Part shown: positions 22,357-33,219 of the stretch, piece by piece | Position numbering within the stretch: position 1 is the stretch's first letter | How the letters are laid out: each line of letters starts with the position of its first letter | Origin: Nemania diffusa | Lineage: Eukaryota > Ascomycota > Sordariomycetes > Xylariales > Xylariaceae | NCBI GenBank assembly: GCA_038501195.1 | Contig: JBBPUQ010000001.1 | Location: forward strand, 2,852,001-2,916,000 | Direction: 5' to 3' | DNA: 64,000 nt | Position numbers and translations under genes: made by a program | The notes under the pieces: model-generated | Seen by the model: only the letters and a program-made list of their open reading frames with translations | Told to the model about the DNA's origin: nothing | Databases searched by the model: none

Positions 22357-23699
22357 ATGAGACCTTTCGAGGAGGCAATCGAAGCCGCAAGTGCTTCTGA
22401 AGAGATTCCCGGTGCCGTTCTCTGTGCCGCTGATAGATCCGGTAATGTTTCTTGCGAAGCTTCTCTGCTATGAAAAAACGAAAAAGAAAAGCTGACTGGT
22501 TATGATCAGGGAATTTCAATTATGGGAAAGCCTTCGGTAAGCGGTCAGTCCGCGCCGGCGCCGACCAGTCCCCCCTCCAACTCGACTCTGTCATGTGGTT
22601 CGCATCATGCACAAAGGTCGTGACATCCTTGGCAGCGCTCCAATGCTGCGAGCGCGGCCTTCTGACGCTGGATGGGCCCATCTACGACGTGCTCCCCGAG
22701 TTCCGAGGTCTGCCCGTCATCAAGCGCTTCGGCGACGACGGCAGCCCCGTCCTGGAGCCTCACACGAAGACCCTAACGCTGCGCCACATGCTCAACCACT
22801 CTTCAGGCATCGCATATGACGAGACCCACCCGAAGCTGCTGGCATGGCATAAATGGCACCGTACCCTTCCGAACCGCGTCAACGCCGTCGAGGGTCGCTT
22901 CATCTACCCCCTCGTCTTCGAGCCCGGCGACTCATGGTCTTATGGCGCCGGCGTGGACTGGGCCGGCGTTGCCGTCGAGCGTGTGAACGGGGGCATCAGC
23001 TTGCAGCGCTATTTCGAAGAGAACATCTTCCGTCCGGTCGGGGTGCGCGACGTTGTCTTTTCCAGCTACATGCACACGCGACCCGATCTCCAGGCTAGGG
23101 TCGTGGACATGAGCAAACGAGATCCCACTAACCCGAAAAGGGCGATCCGCAGTAACGCGAGGCCGCAGCATAACGAACGGGGAGGCTGCTTTGGGGGTCT
23201 GGGCCTCTTCGCTAGCCCCGTGGATTACCTCAAGATCATCAGGGGCATTCTCACTACCGACGAAGATCAGCGACTACTTAGTGCGAAGGGAGTCCACGAG
23301 TTTTTCACGCCATGTCTCAGCGAGAAGGCTAAGAGGGCCTTGAATGCGATTTTAACGGTGGAAGAGGCGCGGGTAGGCATGGGGAATATCCCCGCTTCCG
23401 TGACTAAGAACTGGGCGCTGGGTGGTGTTATCAACGAAGAAGACATCCCAGGCGGTAGGAAGGCTGGAACAATGACTTGGACTGGTTTGCCAAATCTAGC
23501 ATGGGTGAGTGTAGCCCCGTTATAATCGTCATGCTCTGTGCTAACTTGAGCATTCTAGTTTGTGGATAGGACTTCAGGACTATGTGGGCTTTATGCTGGG
23601 CAGATATACCCTCCGGGAGACCCGAAGGTTGGAGAGCTGAGTGGGATGTTCGAACAAGGGGTCTACGATATGTACTCGAAAGTTTCGCCGAGGCTATGA
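22357..23699 (+). CDS. Beta-lactamase-family serine hydrolase/transesterase
   Basis: Class C beta-lactamase fold, the group that includes fungal esterases and LovD-like acyltransferases; real substrates are probably esters or amides rather than antibiotics. Exons are 22357-22441, 22510-23504 and 23559-23699, giving 406 aa. The nucleophile motif is SCTK (Ser61, Lys64). The YxN-type catalytic tyrosine is probably Tyr173 in SYGAGVDWAG. The third exon adds the conserved end FVDRTSGLCGLYAGQIYPPG and a tail ending SPRL. No signal peptide is seen, so it is likely cytosolic. No polyketide synthase or other biosynthetic partner lies next to it. The enzyme looks complete; the substrate is unknown. Confidence 0.88.
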
Positions 23700-24239
23700 T
23701 AGAAGAAGAATGGCCTCACTGATAAAGGGTTCTTGCCGACTACCTAGGTAGCTACTGAATAACCTATCGTAGTGAACCAAAGGTGGTACACACGACCGCA
23801 AGGTTAGGGATGCCCGACTAGACAGAACAGGTCAATACATTCAAAGGCAATTTATAGGTAAATTAAATATACGATGAGGCCGGGTAAGTGATTAATTATC
23901 TAAATAGTCACACTAAGTCTATGATACTATAAAAACCTTAACTTCTATCAACCGTTTGGGGTCAATAGACAGAGACTATTAATAGTCGCTGTCATGTTTC
24001 CTATAATTGAAATAATCAATTTTGTTTCTGGTTTACTTCAAATAATTAAAGATTTCGTGGTAGATTTTGCAGTTAGGCTATTATTATTATCTTAGTCTAG
24101 GTAGTAGTTGTCGTTCAGGTAGTTCAGTTCGTCCGGGTCTCTCGGAGACTACGTCAATAGAAGCCAGTTGATATTTTGGTCTCTTCACTTCGTGGATAGT
24201 CTGTGCTCCAGCTCTGTTGTCCCCGGAGTAGATACTTGA
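23700..24239. other. Convergent spacer
   Basis: Lies between the stops of the serine hydrolase and the SesA protein. AT-rich with nothing recognisable. In particular there is no NACHT, NB-ARC or other continuation of the SesA frame. Confidence 0.55.
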
Positions 24240-24686
24240 TTATCTTTCCATCAGCTCTATTATCGCCTTAGCATCTGATCTCGTTATAATGCTGATGGTC
24301 GGGTCCGCGGCTAGAAGGTGCATGTCGTTGATAATACTATCCATTAGTTCTTCTAACTGTCTTGCTTTGCCTAGAGCGCAGAGCGCAGCTAGAGCTTCTG
24401 GGGCGACTGTGGCTACCCGAAATACTTGCTCTAGGGAAGCTATTTTCCCCTTGCAGCCTTCTAGGGTTTGCTTCAGTTCGGTGTAAGAGTCCTCAAGATC
24501 AACTCCTTCCTCTAAGCCCTTTTGTAAAGCGATCAGAGTATGCCTGAGTAGAAGCAATCTTCTTCCCACCTTATGAAATGACAAATGCAGACCGGCTACA
24601 CCATAAATGGTATAATAAATATCGATAATAACATCAACCATGTCTAATGTAGTGCCAAGAAGTGACGAAACCTCTAGTCTAGACAT
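24240..24686 (-). CDS. Stand-alone SesA/NACHT_N-type domain protein
   Basis: The first in-frame ATG is at 24686, giving 148 aa in one exon. The whole protein matches the pattern of the helical SesA domain (NACHT_N, PF17107 as I recall), which normally sits at the N-terminus of fungal NOD-like receptors and related incompatibility proteins. Diagnostic blocks are MVDVIIDIYYTIYGVAGLHL, VGRRLLLLRHTLIALQKGLE, YTELKQTLEGCKGKIASLEQ and LEELMDSIINDMHLLAAD. The frame stops about 20 residues after the domain, and nothing downstream encodes a nucleotide-binding or repeat region. It may be a free cell-death effector or adaptor, or the surviving N-terminus of a lost receptor. The domain is confident; the function is inferred. 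Confidence 0.75.
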   Translation of the reverse strand: MSRLEVSSLLGTTLDMVDVIIDIYYTIYGVAGLHLSFHKVGRRLLLLRHTLIALQKGLEEGVDLEDSYTELKQTLEGCKGKIASLEQVFRVATVAPEALAALCALGKARQLEELMDSIINDMHLLAADPTISIITRSDAKAIIELMER

Positions 24687-26003
24687 AATTCCACCTGATT
24701 TCGCCGACACTGGTGCATAAACCGTAATTGGTCGATATTATAGATGACCGTGGAAAACCCTCATGAAAAAGGATAGAACCGAAGATTGGTGAATTATCGT
24801 ACTATTTGGGGCTTCAGATGAAGGGCAACTAGATTATTAATCAATAAGGGAAATTCCACTCGCTTAACATCTGCTATTTAATAGGAAGGATTAAGGCGTG
24901 TGTTACGTTCAAGGGATATGTTGATATCGGAGCCTAGCCCTGTTTTACGCCTATACTAGGTAGCTATTATATTAAACAACTATTGAGGGCTGAAACATAT
25001 ATCCTGTTTCTGTAACTTCATGTTTGTATACATTGTGCTTTCAGGCCTGTTAACGCGTTAGCATCCCTGCGTGCGCCTTGCCAATGATATGCAAATCTCT
25101 GGATGCCATTATTTGAATATCATAGAGAACCCCTATTGGTTGAAGAGGACCATACAAATGACCCCTTGGGAGTTTGTAGCATCTTGCATATTGTCACAAG
25201 GTTATTTAGTTTCGGGCTACACAATGCTTAAATTGACCTTAGACGCCTTCTCATTTCTGCAGGCTGCACGCAAATACTCTATTGCTGTAGTGTAGACTGT
25301 GTAGTACAGAGTTAGTACAGAGTAGTAGCGGCTTGAGAACTGTATTTAGGCTATGTTTATTACATTAGCTGGCATGTTTGCTCTTATCTAGCATGAGAAT
25401 ATACGAGGTTCTGAGAGACAGGAACGCGACATGTCATCTATAACAAGTCATTTCTCATTATAAAGAGAACAAGGCAAACGTTGCGTACACAGGTTTAGTG
25501 TTAGCTAACGAATACGGTTAGTTTCTAGATTAAGTTGATCCTAGATGAAGTCTCGAAGTTGATTGGCTATAATTCTGACCTGTAACAAGGGTGTTGTTCT
25601 GAGCTAGGTATGTACGCAGTAGAAAAGTAGTCTAGTCTTAGGTCGAAGAGTGGATCCCACCATGATAAGATAGTTATATCGATAAGAAATTTTGGATGCG
25701 ACCGAGTGAGTACCTTAGCTCTAACAAAATAGTTTGGCCGCGACATCCCACTCCATGACTTGTCTACGGCACGGAGTAGGCATCTAGACGCGGGCTCTGA
25801 GATACATATAATACAAGACACTCCGAAAGCGATTTGTGTCCCGAGAGCGATCCGAGGTCCTTTCCTATTGCGCCTGCCTCCAGCCACAAAATCGAACTGA
25901 ACATCAGCTCAGACAGACCGGCTAGTTGCCTCTTTTGCGCGACCCCGACCAAACGACCAAACGACCAAACGACCAAACGACCAAACAATCAGACGCAGCA
26001 ACA
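24687..26003. other. Divergent spacer upstream of the SesA and L1-domain genes
   Basis: A 1.3 kb AT-rich region. Apart from a five-unit CGACCAAA repeat directly before the + strand gene, I see no feature and no credible coding frame. Confidence 0.5.
25946..25985 (+). repeat. Five tandem copies of CGACCAAA in a 5' leader
   Basis: A perfect 8-base unit repeated five times ends 18 bases before the ATG at 26004. It is probably transcribed as part of the leader of the ribosome-biogenesis gene. The number of copies may vary between strains; no function is implied. Confidence 0.8.
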
Positions 26004-28019
26004 ATGGCATCTTCCCAAGTCACTCTTCGCAGCGACGCTACGACCTCGCCCCTCGAACCCGAGAAAACCTTGCGCGCTTCCACAGCTCTGGTTGCTCACC
26101 TGAAGAGCGAGGCTGAGAAGAAGGCAGCGAATGCGTCGAAGAAAGATCTTCTCGCAGACGACGACGATGCCGGCTCTCTCGGAGAGACGCCGGTATTCGT
26201 CACCTTCACCACCAAGCGCCATCTTACCGAATCTCGTAATCTAAAGCGTGCGCACTTCCGGCTGTTGCCTCAAATCTTCTCCGAGACATCTGTTTGCTGA
26301 CCATTGGTCCAGCTACCAAAATCCCCACCCCGTTCCCAATTGAGACCGAAACAGACAAGGGGATCTGTCTGATAGTTGCCGATGTTCGTGTTTATACATT
26401 ACTGCGCGCATTACAGGATCTGGATGTGTTGCTGACATTGCGAAGCCTCAACGCCACTACAAGAACCTTGTTGCGGACCCAGAGTTCCCAGACGACCTTC
26501 GCAAGAATGTGTCTAGGATAATTGACTTTGGCAAGCTCAAAAAGAAATATTCAGCATGTAATACTACCCCTGTTGCCGACGCATGAGTCCTTGCTGAACC
26601 TCGATACTGCAGACGAGAACCAAAGAGCCCTGTATTCCGAGCATGATATATTTTGTAAGTGATAGCAAGTTACTTGGTCGATGAGATATACTGACGGCTG
26701 ATTGTTTAAGTGGGCGATTCGTGAGTCTGAAGCGTCTCTCGTGACTGTTGTTTCAAAACTAATAATATTAGGCGCATCATAAATCGCCTCCCAGGTTGTG
26801 AGTAATACCACCACTTCCTATTCTGGCCGTGTGCAAAGCGAGCTCTTTTCTGCAGGCTCGTTTTTCATAGGGGTCTCTGATTACACTCAAGTATTCTTTA
26901 GAACTCGGCCTTGGGACCATTTATTGACATTAGATATTGTAGTACTGGGCAAGACGTTTTACAAAAGCCAGAAGTATGTATTCTGTATCTTTCTCTCAGC
27001 AATCCCTCGAACCCCTTCCGACTCCTCATCATGGAGCTGGTACTACCTTGCCTTTTATTTGAAATATCCTAACTAACTTATTCTAAGGAAGAGACCCGTG
27101 CCGATCGAGATACAGGCTCGTATACCGAAGGTATATCAACCAAATAGGAGCAGGTTTTTTTTTTGGAGTATAGGCAGAAATAGGCTGACTAATACGACTA
27201 TTAGTCTGCTGGTAAACGTGTTAAACCTACAAAAGGCGAAGTGAACGCGTGTACGGCGGTCCAGCTATCCGGGGAGATTAAGCGAGCAGTAAGTGTTCAC
27301 TAGTAAGGGACATTATACTGAATATGAAAAACTAACCTCTACGCAAAGGTAGCAGCAGCTCTTGTTCATCTATCGCCTTCCACTAACCATGCCGTGAAAA
27401 TTGGCTACGCTTCGTGGAAGCCAGAAGAATTGGCTGCGAATGCAGAAAAAGTTGTTGCTGTGGGTTACCTCATCCAAGCCTATAGTTGAATTTTACTAAT
27501 TGGATGCCCAAGGTCATGGTAAACAAGCTGATCCCCGGAGGACAGAAAAATGTTAGGGTACGTTCACGTCCTCGTCGACAGTTTTGAATAAGATTCCTGT
27601 TGCTTTGTGACAATTGCTAACTCGAATGTAGAGTATCTACCTAAAAGGTGAGACCTATTGAACTTGACTGGTTTGGACTATTTTGGCCGTTAGCTAACTA
27701 TCATAAAGGTCCCGAGACAGTCGCGTTGCCCATATACTTGACGGACGAGCTGTGGGTGGATAAGGAAAAGGATGTTGTAGACGACGACTCGGAGAAAGCC
27801 AAAGCCTTGCTAGCGGGAGAGAAAGCTAACATTGGCAAGAAGCGCAAGTCGTTAGATGGCGCCGTGGAGGAGACGGAGCCCGCACCGAAGAAGTCCAAGA
27901 AATCCAAGCCGGCCAAGGTACTGGAGAGCAACGATGACAAACTTGACAAGGAGATCGCGGACCGCAAGGCTGCCTTGAAAAAGCAAAAGAAGGCCGCTAA
28001 GAAGGCTCTGGATGTATGA
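26004..28019 (+). CDS. L1-domain ribosome biogenesis protein (Utp30/Cic1 type), 13 exons
   Basis: A nucleolar protein with a ribosomal-L1-like domain; yeast relatives Utp30 and Cic1 act in pre-rRNA processing and assembly. The locus looks broken, but 13 exons splice into an open 381-aa frame: 26004-26247, 26313-26383, 26446-26557, 26613-26654, 26711-26720 (10 nt), 26772-26797, 26943-26973, 27088-27130, 27205-27288, 27349-27459, 27513-27557, 27632-27647 (16 nt) and 27709-28019. Each join restores family sequence, for example KIPTPFPIETETDKGICLIV, DPEFPDDLRKNVSRIIDFGK, SEHDIFLGDSRIINRLPG, LLGKTFYKSQKKRPVPIEIQ and SIYLKGPETVALPIYLTDEL. The tail is Lys-rich, as expected for a nucleolar protein. 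Intron 2 has a weak GTTCGT donor. The intron number is far above what I expect for this gene in filamentous ascomycetes. A possible AATAAA is at 28137-28142. Confidence 0.88.
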
Positions 28020-28352
28020 GATGCCTAGGCGAAGGCTTTGTATCTACTTATAATCTGCAACATGGTGGAGTTTGGAGTTTGACAAATAACAATGATCTTG
28101 TGCCCGTTTTACACGAAACGAGGCTACGTCGGCGTAAATAAAAATTTAGACTCTCAATATGTGAAAGAATGTAGTCTAATATAGCTACCACTCCTGCTGG
28201 CTAAGATTCAAAAAAAAATCCAATCTTGTAGAACCAAGTAAATACTTTAGTTACACTCTCTGTAGTCCACGTTACTGTTAGTGATGGTATTACAAACAAT
28301 ATACAAAACTCCCAAAACGCCGTGAATATACAACCTCGTCGTTATGCGAGGC
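28020..28352. other. Convergent 3' regions
   Basis: AT-rich DNA between two stops; AATAAA at 28137-28142 is a possible poly(A) signal for the + strand gene. No gene. Confidence 0.5.
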
Positions 28353-29333
28353 TCACAACTCGCCTACGACATCGGGTTCACTCGAAGAAGTGTTATAGGG
28401 GCCGAAGAACTCGGCAAAGGCCTTGGTCAAGACGTCGTCGGAGAGCTGCATGTGGTCACCGGGGGTCGTCTTGAACTTCAGGCCGCCCTTCCTATCGAGA
28501 GCGCGCAGGCCGATCCAGTCCTCCTGGTACATCTTGCGGGCGCGCAGGGGGGTGGTCTCGTCGCCGTCGACGTCCTCGAACCAGCCGGACTCCTTGGGGA
28601 CGACGGTGGTGTCGTCGTCGAAGACGTAGAGCACGAGGTTCTCGAGGGCGGCGATGTGGCGGGCGTAGGTCTCGTTCTTGAGGGGGCGCTCGTTGTTGAT
28701 GTCGGCGAGGAAGTTGGAGTGCGCGAGGTAGCTGTCGAGGTCGGCGGGGTCGCGGAAGTACTGGGCGGGCACGAGGCGCGACTGCACGAGGGAGGACCAG
28801 GTGTTGCCGTGGAGCAGGGCCATGGCGCCGCGGCAGAGCCAGTCGCGGGACTCGCAGGCGCGGTAGTCGACGATGCCGTTGTGCTGGCTGCCGAAGGTGA
28901 CGAGGCTGCGGACGGGGGGCGCGTTGCAGCGCTCGACGTAGGCGCGCAGGAACTGGCCGCCCTGGCTGAAGCCGACGGCGTCGATGGCGGGGGCGGTGGA
29001 GAGGATGGGGTGGGCGGCGAGGTCGGCGCAGACCTGGGCGACCTGCTCCGTGACGTTTCCGTAGAAGGTGGCGCGGCGGTCGCTGCTCGCGCTGGCGTCG
29101 AGCCGCACGAAGTACACGAAGGTGCCCGGGTTCACGGCCTCGACGAGCTGGCCCACCTGCTGGATGCCCTCGGCCGCGTACGTGTCGCCCAGGCCGTGCC
29201 AGATGACGACGGGGAGCGGCGTGCCGTCATTGTCCTCGGCGGCGTGCTGCTGCTGCTGCGCTGCGGGTTCGGCGGCCGCGGAGAGGAACTGCGTGATCGT
29301 CGCTAGCAACGAGAGGCTTCGAAAAGAATGCAT
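28353..29333 (-). CDS. PPT1: Palmitoyl-protein thioesterase
   Basis: A lysosomal/vacuolar-type enzyme that removes fatty acyl groups from cysteines of proteins under degradation. Intronless, 326 aa, starting at ATG 29333. The signal peptide covers about residues 1-21. The alpha/beta-hydrolase core starts with VVIWHGLGDTY. The catalytic triad is Ser123 in GFSQGG, an Asp in DDDTTVVP (residues 239-241) and His294 in PGDHMQL. N-glycosylation sequons are visible near residues 93 and 220. DWIGLRALD is the typical lid/tail signature. Length matches animal and yeast relatives. Very GC-rich coding DNA here also produces a long antisense frame, which is not a gene. Confidence 0.95.
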   Translation of the reverse strand: MHSFRSLSLLATITQFLSAAAEPAAQQQQHAAEDNDGTPLPVVIWHGLGDTYAAEGIQQVGQLVEAVNPGTFVYFVRLDASASSDRRATFYGNVTEQVAQVCADLAAHPILSTAPAIDAVGFSQGGQFLRAYVERCNAPPVRSLVTFGSQHNGIVDYRACESRDWLCRGAMALLHGNTWSSLVQSRLVPAQYFRDPADLDSYLAHSNFLADINNERPLKNETYARHIAALENLVLYVFDDDTTVVPKESGWFEDVDGDETTPLRARKMYQEDWIGLRALDRKGGLKFKTTPGDHMQLSDDVLTKAFAEFFGPYNTSSSEPDVVGEL

Positions 29334-30144
29334 TTTGATGCTTCTGGTTATGTAGAGTAGCTAGCAGCAGTGTTGCATGAGGAGAAGATATATAATTTCT
29401 GATGATTAGTATTCTGTAGGTAGGTAGGTGAAATGAGGTAAGTTCCAAAGGGGATAGTTGGAGCTGAGGTGGCTGTGTTAGGTATGTTAGAGAGGGACTT
29501 GCGTAGAGAGCTTCATGGTGATCTGGGCGCTGATTGGTCTAAGCTCTCTCGAACCACCTACATGCTACATGAGCTACCAGGTCGTCGTCTCAAGCCCTGA
29601 TCCAAGATTTGTCAAACTCTCCTACCTCTTCATGAAATATGGCTTTTAAGGTTTTATATATACCGATATATCTGGAATCTTCCTCATATAATTTATTTCA
29701 CTTTGCCCATGGGTCAACAGATTGAATGTTTAAAACAGAGTGAGACTTCAAGCATACCTAAATGCTACGTAGGTACGTCATTTGATGAAGCTAGCGCGAA
29801 GTTAGGTTCCCTACCTAGATAGTGCCTACCTATGTAGGTACCTACCTAACATACCTGGAGGTAGTTGCCGGGCTGCCTGATATTCCATCATCTGCATGTC
29901 TGCATATTGAAGCCCGGTTTAACGCATGTATTTTTCTTTTTCTCTCATCGTCGCTACCTACATACTTAGGTATTCTGTACTCACCTACAGTATTATATCC
30001 CCATAAAGGAACCTCACCTACCTACCTACCTACCTAGTTAGATAGGTAGGCTCAGGATTTTGTACTTTTTTTTTTTTTTCATCATCTACTTTCGGCTGGA
30101 ATTCCTGTTGTTCTGACCACGCCCCAATATAACAAATTAGCAAC
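29334..30144. other. Divergent promoter region with TACCTA clusters
   Basis: Shared upstream region of the thioesterase (-) and the CTD-kinase cyclin (+). Dense TACCTA/TAGGTA motifs occur at about 29755-29850 and 30015-30050, close to the + strand start. A T run lies at about 30065-30079. No gene. Confidence 0.5.
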
Positions 30145-31641
30145 ATGGTTTTGACCGACTCGCAGATGGAGGACGTGTCCGATGCTGATGCCGGCGGCGC
30201 CTCTGCGTCCGGCTCTGGCTCCGGCTCTGGCTCTGGCTTTGGCGGTCCGCCCATTGGCGTCATCAAGTCCGGCCGCGAGTACCTCCATGAGAGCACCATC
30301 CGTCGCAAGCTGGCCAAGCTGGACACTGACCTTTCTGCCGATGGGGTCGCGCGTCTTCAGGGTGTTCAGCTCATCGACGATGTGCGCAATGTCTTGCAGC
30401 TGTGCGTCCCCCATCTGACCGCAGCCTCTGCTTGCTCACCTACTGACCCTTGAGTCTCAGCCCCATAATCACCTACATTGCTGCCTGTGGCTACTATCAC
30501 CGGTTCCGCCTCGAGATTGATCCTAAGACGTACCAATGGCACGATGCGGCGCTCGCTTGTCTCTTTGTAGCCTGCAAATCCGAGGATACCCTCAAGAAGT
30601 CCCGGGATATCTTGTGTGCTAATCACAACATCAAGAACCCGGACCGTATCGCTACTCCTGATGACAAGGTGAGCCGTTGCCGTTGCCGTTCACGTCAGCA
30701 TTGCAATTCTAATTCCCGGGTAGCTTTTTGAACAAGGCTCTAAGATGCTGATTGGCCTGGAACGTCAAGTTATAGAGACCTTGAGGTTCGACTTTCAGGT
30801 CCGGAATCCTTTCAAGATACTGGCCAAGATCATCAAGGCCGTTCTGGGCTCGGATGAGCAGGGATCCGACTTCTTTATCGAGGCATTCAAGATTGGAACT
30901 GACATGTATAAAACCTTCGCCCCGCTGAAGCACACTACTTTTACCTGTGCCTTTACCGCCGCCAGACTCACCGCCCTCATGACTGGCCTACACAAGGATA
31001 CCTTCACCAACCTGGACCCCACTGAGTATTATACATGCGAGGATTGGGTAGCTGAGGTCATGCTTGACGTCCTTGATCTCTACACGGACCACTATCGTTT
31101 AACGCTCCTTGGTCAAGAGATTAACCCCCAGGCCTTCATAGATGTCAAGATTCAGGTCAACCAACAGATGGAGGCCGCTCAGATTCCTCGCTACCAGAAC
31201 TTTTGCAGTGAATGTGAGCGCGCAGGGTTTCCGAGTCCGTCCTCTACAGACTTAGGTACTTCTCCGATAAGCACGGCTGGAACTAATAGCACCATGAAGC
31301 GTGGGCCTAAGGGGCTGGATGGAACTTATCGTTTCCTTTTCGACGCTGAAGAGGTTCGGAGAGAGAGGGCAGCCTATGAAGAGTATACAAAAGATGAATG
31401 GGAGGAGTGGGAAGAAGAGGTGGAGGAGCTGATTCCAGAGCGCGAGAACCGCCGTCGTGCCGACCTCGGCCCCGAGCCTCGCGCGCCTCCTCGCGAGCCA
31501 CGTGGATCCCGCGGGACCCGAGGACATGGCCGCGGACGAGGTCGTGGACATAGCGGTCGAGGTGGCCATGACTCCGGATGGCACCCTCGCAATCGCCATG
31601 ACAGCCGAGGTCGTGGTCGTGGTGGCGGCGGTTTCTATTAA
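30145..31641 (+). CDS. CTD kinase cyclin-like subunit (Ctk2/cyclin K type) with RGG tail
   Basis: Cyclin partner of the kinase that phosphorylates Ser2 of the RNA polymerase II C-terminal domain during elongation. Exons are 30145-30401, 30461-30668 and 30724-31641, giving 460 aa. The N-terminus has an acidic start and a Ser-Gly repeat. The cyclin fold begins with GREYLHESTIRRKLAKL and continues with PIITYIAACGYYHRFRLE, WHDAALACLFVACKSEDT and VIETLRFDFQVRNPF. The second cyclin-like part ends near QEINPQAFIDVKIQVN. The C-terminal 50 residues are an Arg-Gly-rich tail (TRGHGRGRGRGHSGRGGHDS) after an acidic Glu-rich stretch. The RGG tail could bind RNA or be arginine-methylated; that is inference. 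The CTD kinase partner is not in this window. Confidence 0.88.
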
Positions 31642-32302
31642 GGCTCGTAGCATGCCTTCGGCCTATCGCTACAGCGTCTTCTCGTTTCTGAATTTAATTC
31701 GGCAATTGCATTCCCGGTTTAGCATGGCAGTAGGTATCTCGATTCGAGATATCTTGATCGCACGGATAAAGCGGCGTTTTAGGAAGATACCCATTCGCAT
31801 TTCGGACTAGATAGTTCGCCTTCGCCCATTGTCAGGCCCTGTTTCGAGGGTTTAGGGAGCACTCTCAAAAGTACCTTGGTAGGGACAAGCATTATACTCA
31901 GGATATATGCATAGGCCTCTCCCTCTAGAAGAGGATTCATCCTCGAGAATATACTACTTATCTCTACACTCTATAAGCTTGATACCACACTTGATGTGGC
32001 GGGTGTGAGAATACTCGAAGCTGGCCACCTAAGCTCGGTAGTAAATCATCGACAGTATTTCGCACGGTATCCACACTGTTTGGATACTCTCCCACCGCTT
32101 TATAACTACTTGCTCGGATTTAATATCGCCACTCCTTTATTCAACACCATCAAGATACATAACTCATACATATTTTCGACAATTTTCGTTACAAATCGAC
32201 ACTAACATGTTGTTTGAAATTAATACAGAGCACTACTAGCTTGAGCCGCTCCTAACCTCTGTTCTCCACCTAGGACGCCTCAATTCTCTTATAGAAGCTA
32301 CT
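31642..32302. other. Spacer between CTD-kinase cyclin and bZIP genes
   Basis: No gene seen. AT-rich at the centre; the CT-rich last 60 bases are presumably the bZIP leader. Confidence 0.5.
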
Positions 32303-33219
32303 ATGCCCCGAAAGGTCAGTAGTCTGCCTCTACAACGTCACGAGCAGCCCGCACTAGCCACACGTCTACTTAACAGCATTTTCATAGCCTCTAAAACAGG
32401 GCAAATGAACTAACGCGCAAGGGACGAAAGTAGGTTAGACTCCCAGCCGACACGGCGCAGAACCGGGAGAACCAGCAGCGCTCGCGGGCGCGGCGTAGGG
32501 AATACGTCGCGGGCCTGGAGGCACGGGTGCGCGAGTTCGAGAGCAGCGAGGTGCGTGCCTCGCTCGAGATGCAGCATGCGGCGCGCGAGGTCGCGTGGGT
32601 CAACGAGCGGCTGGTCGAGCTGCTGGTTGCGAGGGGCGTCGCGCGGGGCGAGGTGGACGAGTTCTTGAGACGGCGGAGGGAAGAGGAGGAGGAGGGAGAG
32701 CACGGGACTGTGGCTGGGAGACCCACACGCGGTGTAGATGTGGGTTCTGGATCTCGTCAGGGATGCTTAAATGGGGTCAGCCGTGCAGTCTCGGTTGGGG
32801 ACGCGGGGACTGAGCGGAGCGAGGGAGGCGAACGCGAAGGCGTGGAGAATAGGGGAGGAAATACGAACGAGCAAAAGCGTGTTTGCGGCTCCGGCACGAA
32901 TGGACGGATCGTCCATGTCGACGCGGATATGGGTGTGGGCATGGGCATAGGCGTAGACACCTTGGGCCTTGCGGTCAACGGAGAGGAGGTTAATGTCTGC
33001 GATGGGGTGTCTGAGACGCCGAGGCGACTGGCCAATGCCGCCGAGGGCGCCCGAGCACTCGTCACGTCGTGCGATGACGCCGCGAGCATAATTGCGGGTT
33101 TCCAAGGACACGGAGATGTGTCGCACGCGAGGAAGGCATTGGGGTGCGGCGATGCTACCAACTGCCATGTGAAGAACACGCGGCTATTCCAGTTAATGGA
33201 CGAGACGGGACGTCCTTGA
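32303..33219 (+). CDS. bZIP transcription factor
   Basis: A fungal bZIP protein with a basic DNA-binding region (NRENQQRSRARRREYVAGLE) followed by a short zipper. The start is small: ATG CCC CGA AAG at 32303-32314. Two splice models bring it into the main exon 32447-33219. One uses a 13-nt exon 32388-32400 followed by a GC-AG intron (265 aa, MPRKPLKQADTAQNREN). The other uses a single intron with a GTAGTC donor at 32319 (MPRKVTDTAQNREN). The Arg/Glu-rich coiled coil runs to about residue 95. A disordered middle precedes a conserved C-terminal block (TSCDDAASIIAGFQGHGD and CHVKNTRLFQLMDETGRP) typical of a fungal bZIP group. Targets are unknown. Family and stop are certain; the 5' end is not. 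Confidence 0.85.

Noticed and set aside
26004..28019. Interpretation as a pseudogene with many frameshifts
   Set aside because: Every apparent frame break coincides with GT-AG intron ends and splicing gives one uninterrupted frame.
28344..29306. 320-aa frame opposite the palmitoyl-protein thioesterase
   Set aside because: It lies exactly antisense to a recognised gene and its composition (Val, Gly, Ala, Asp, Glu) is what GC-rich third positions of the real gene produce.
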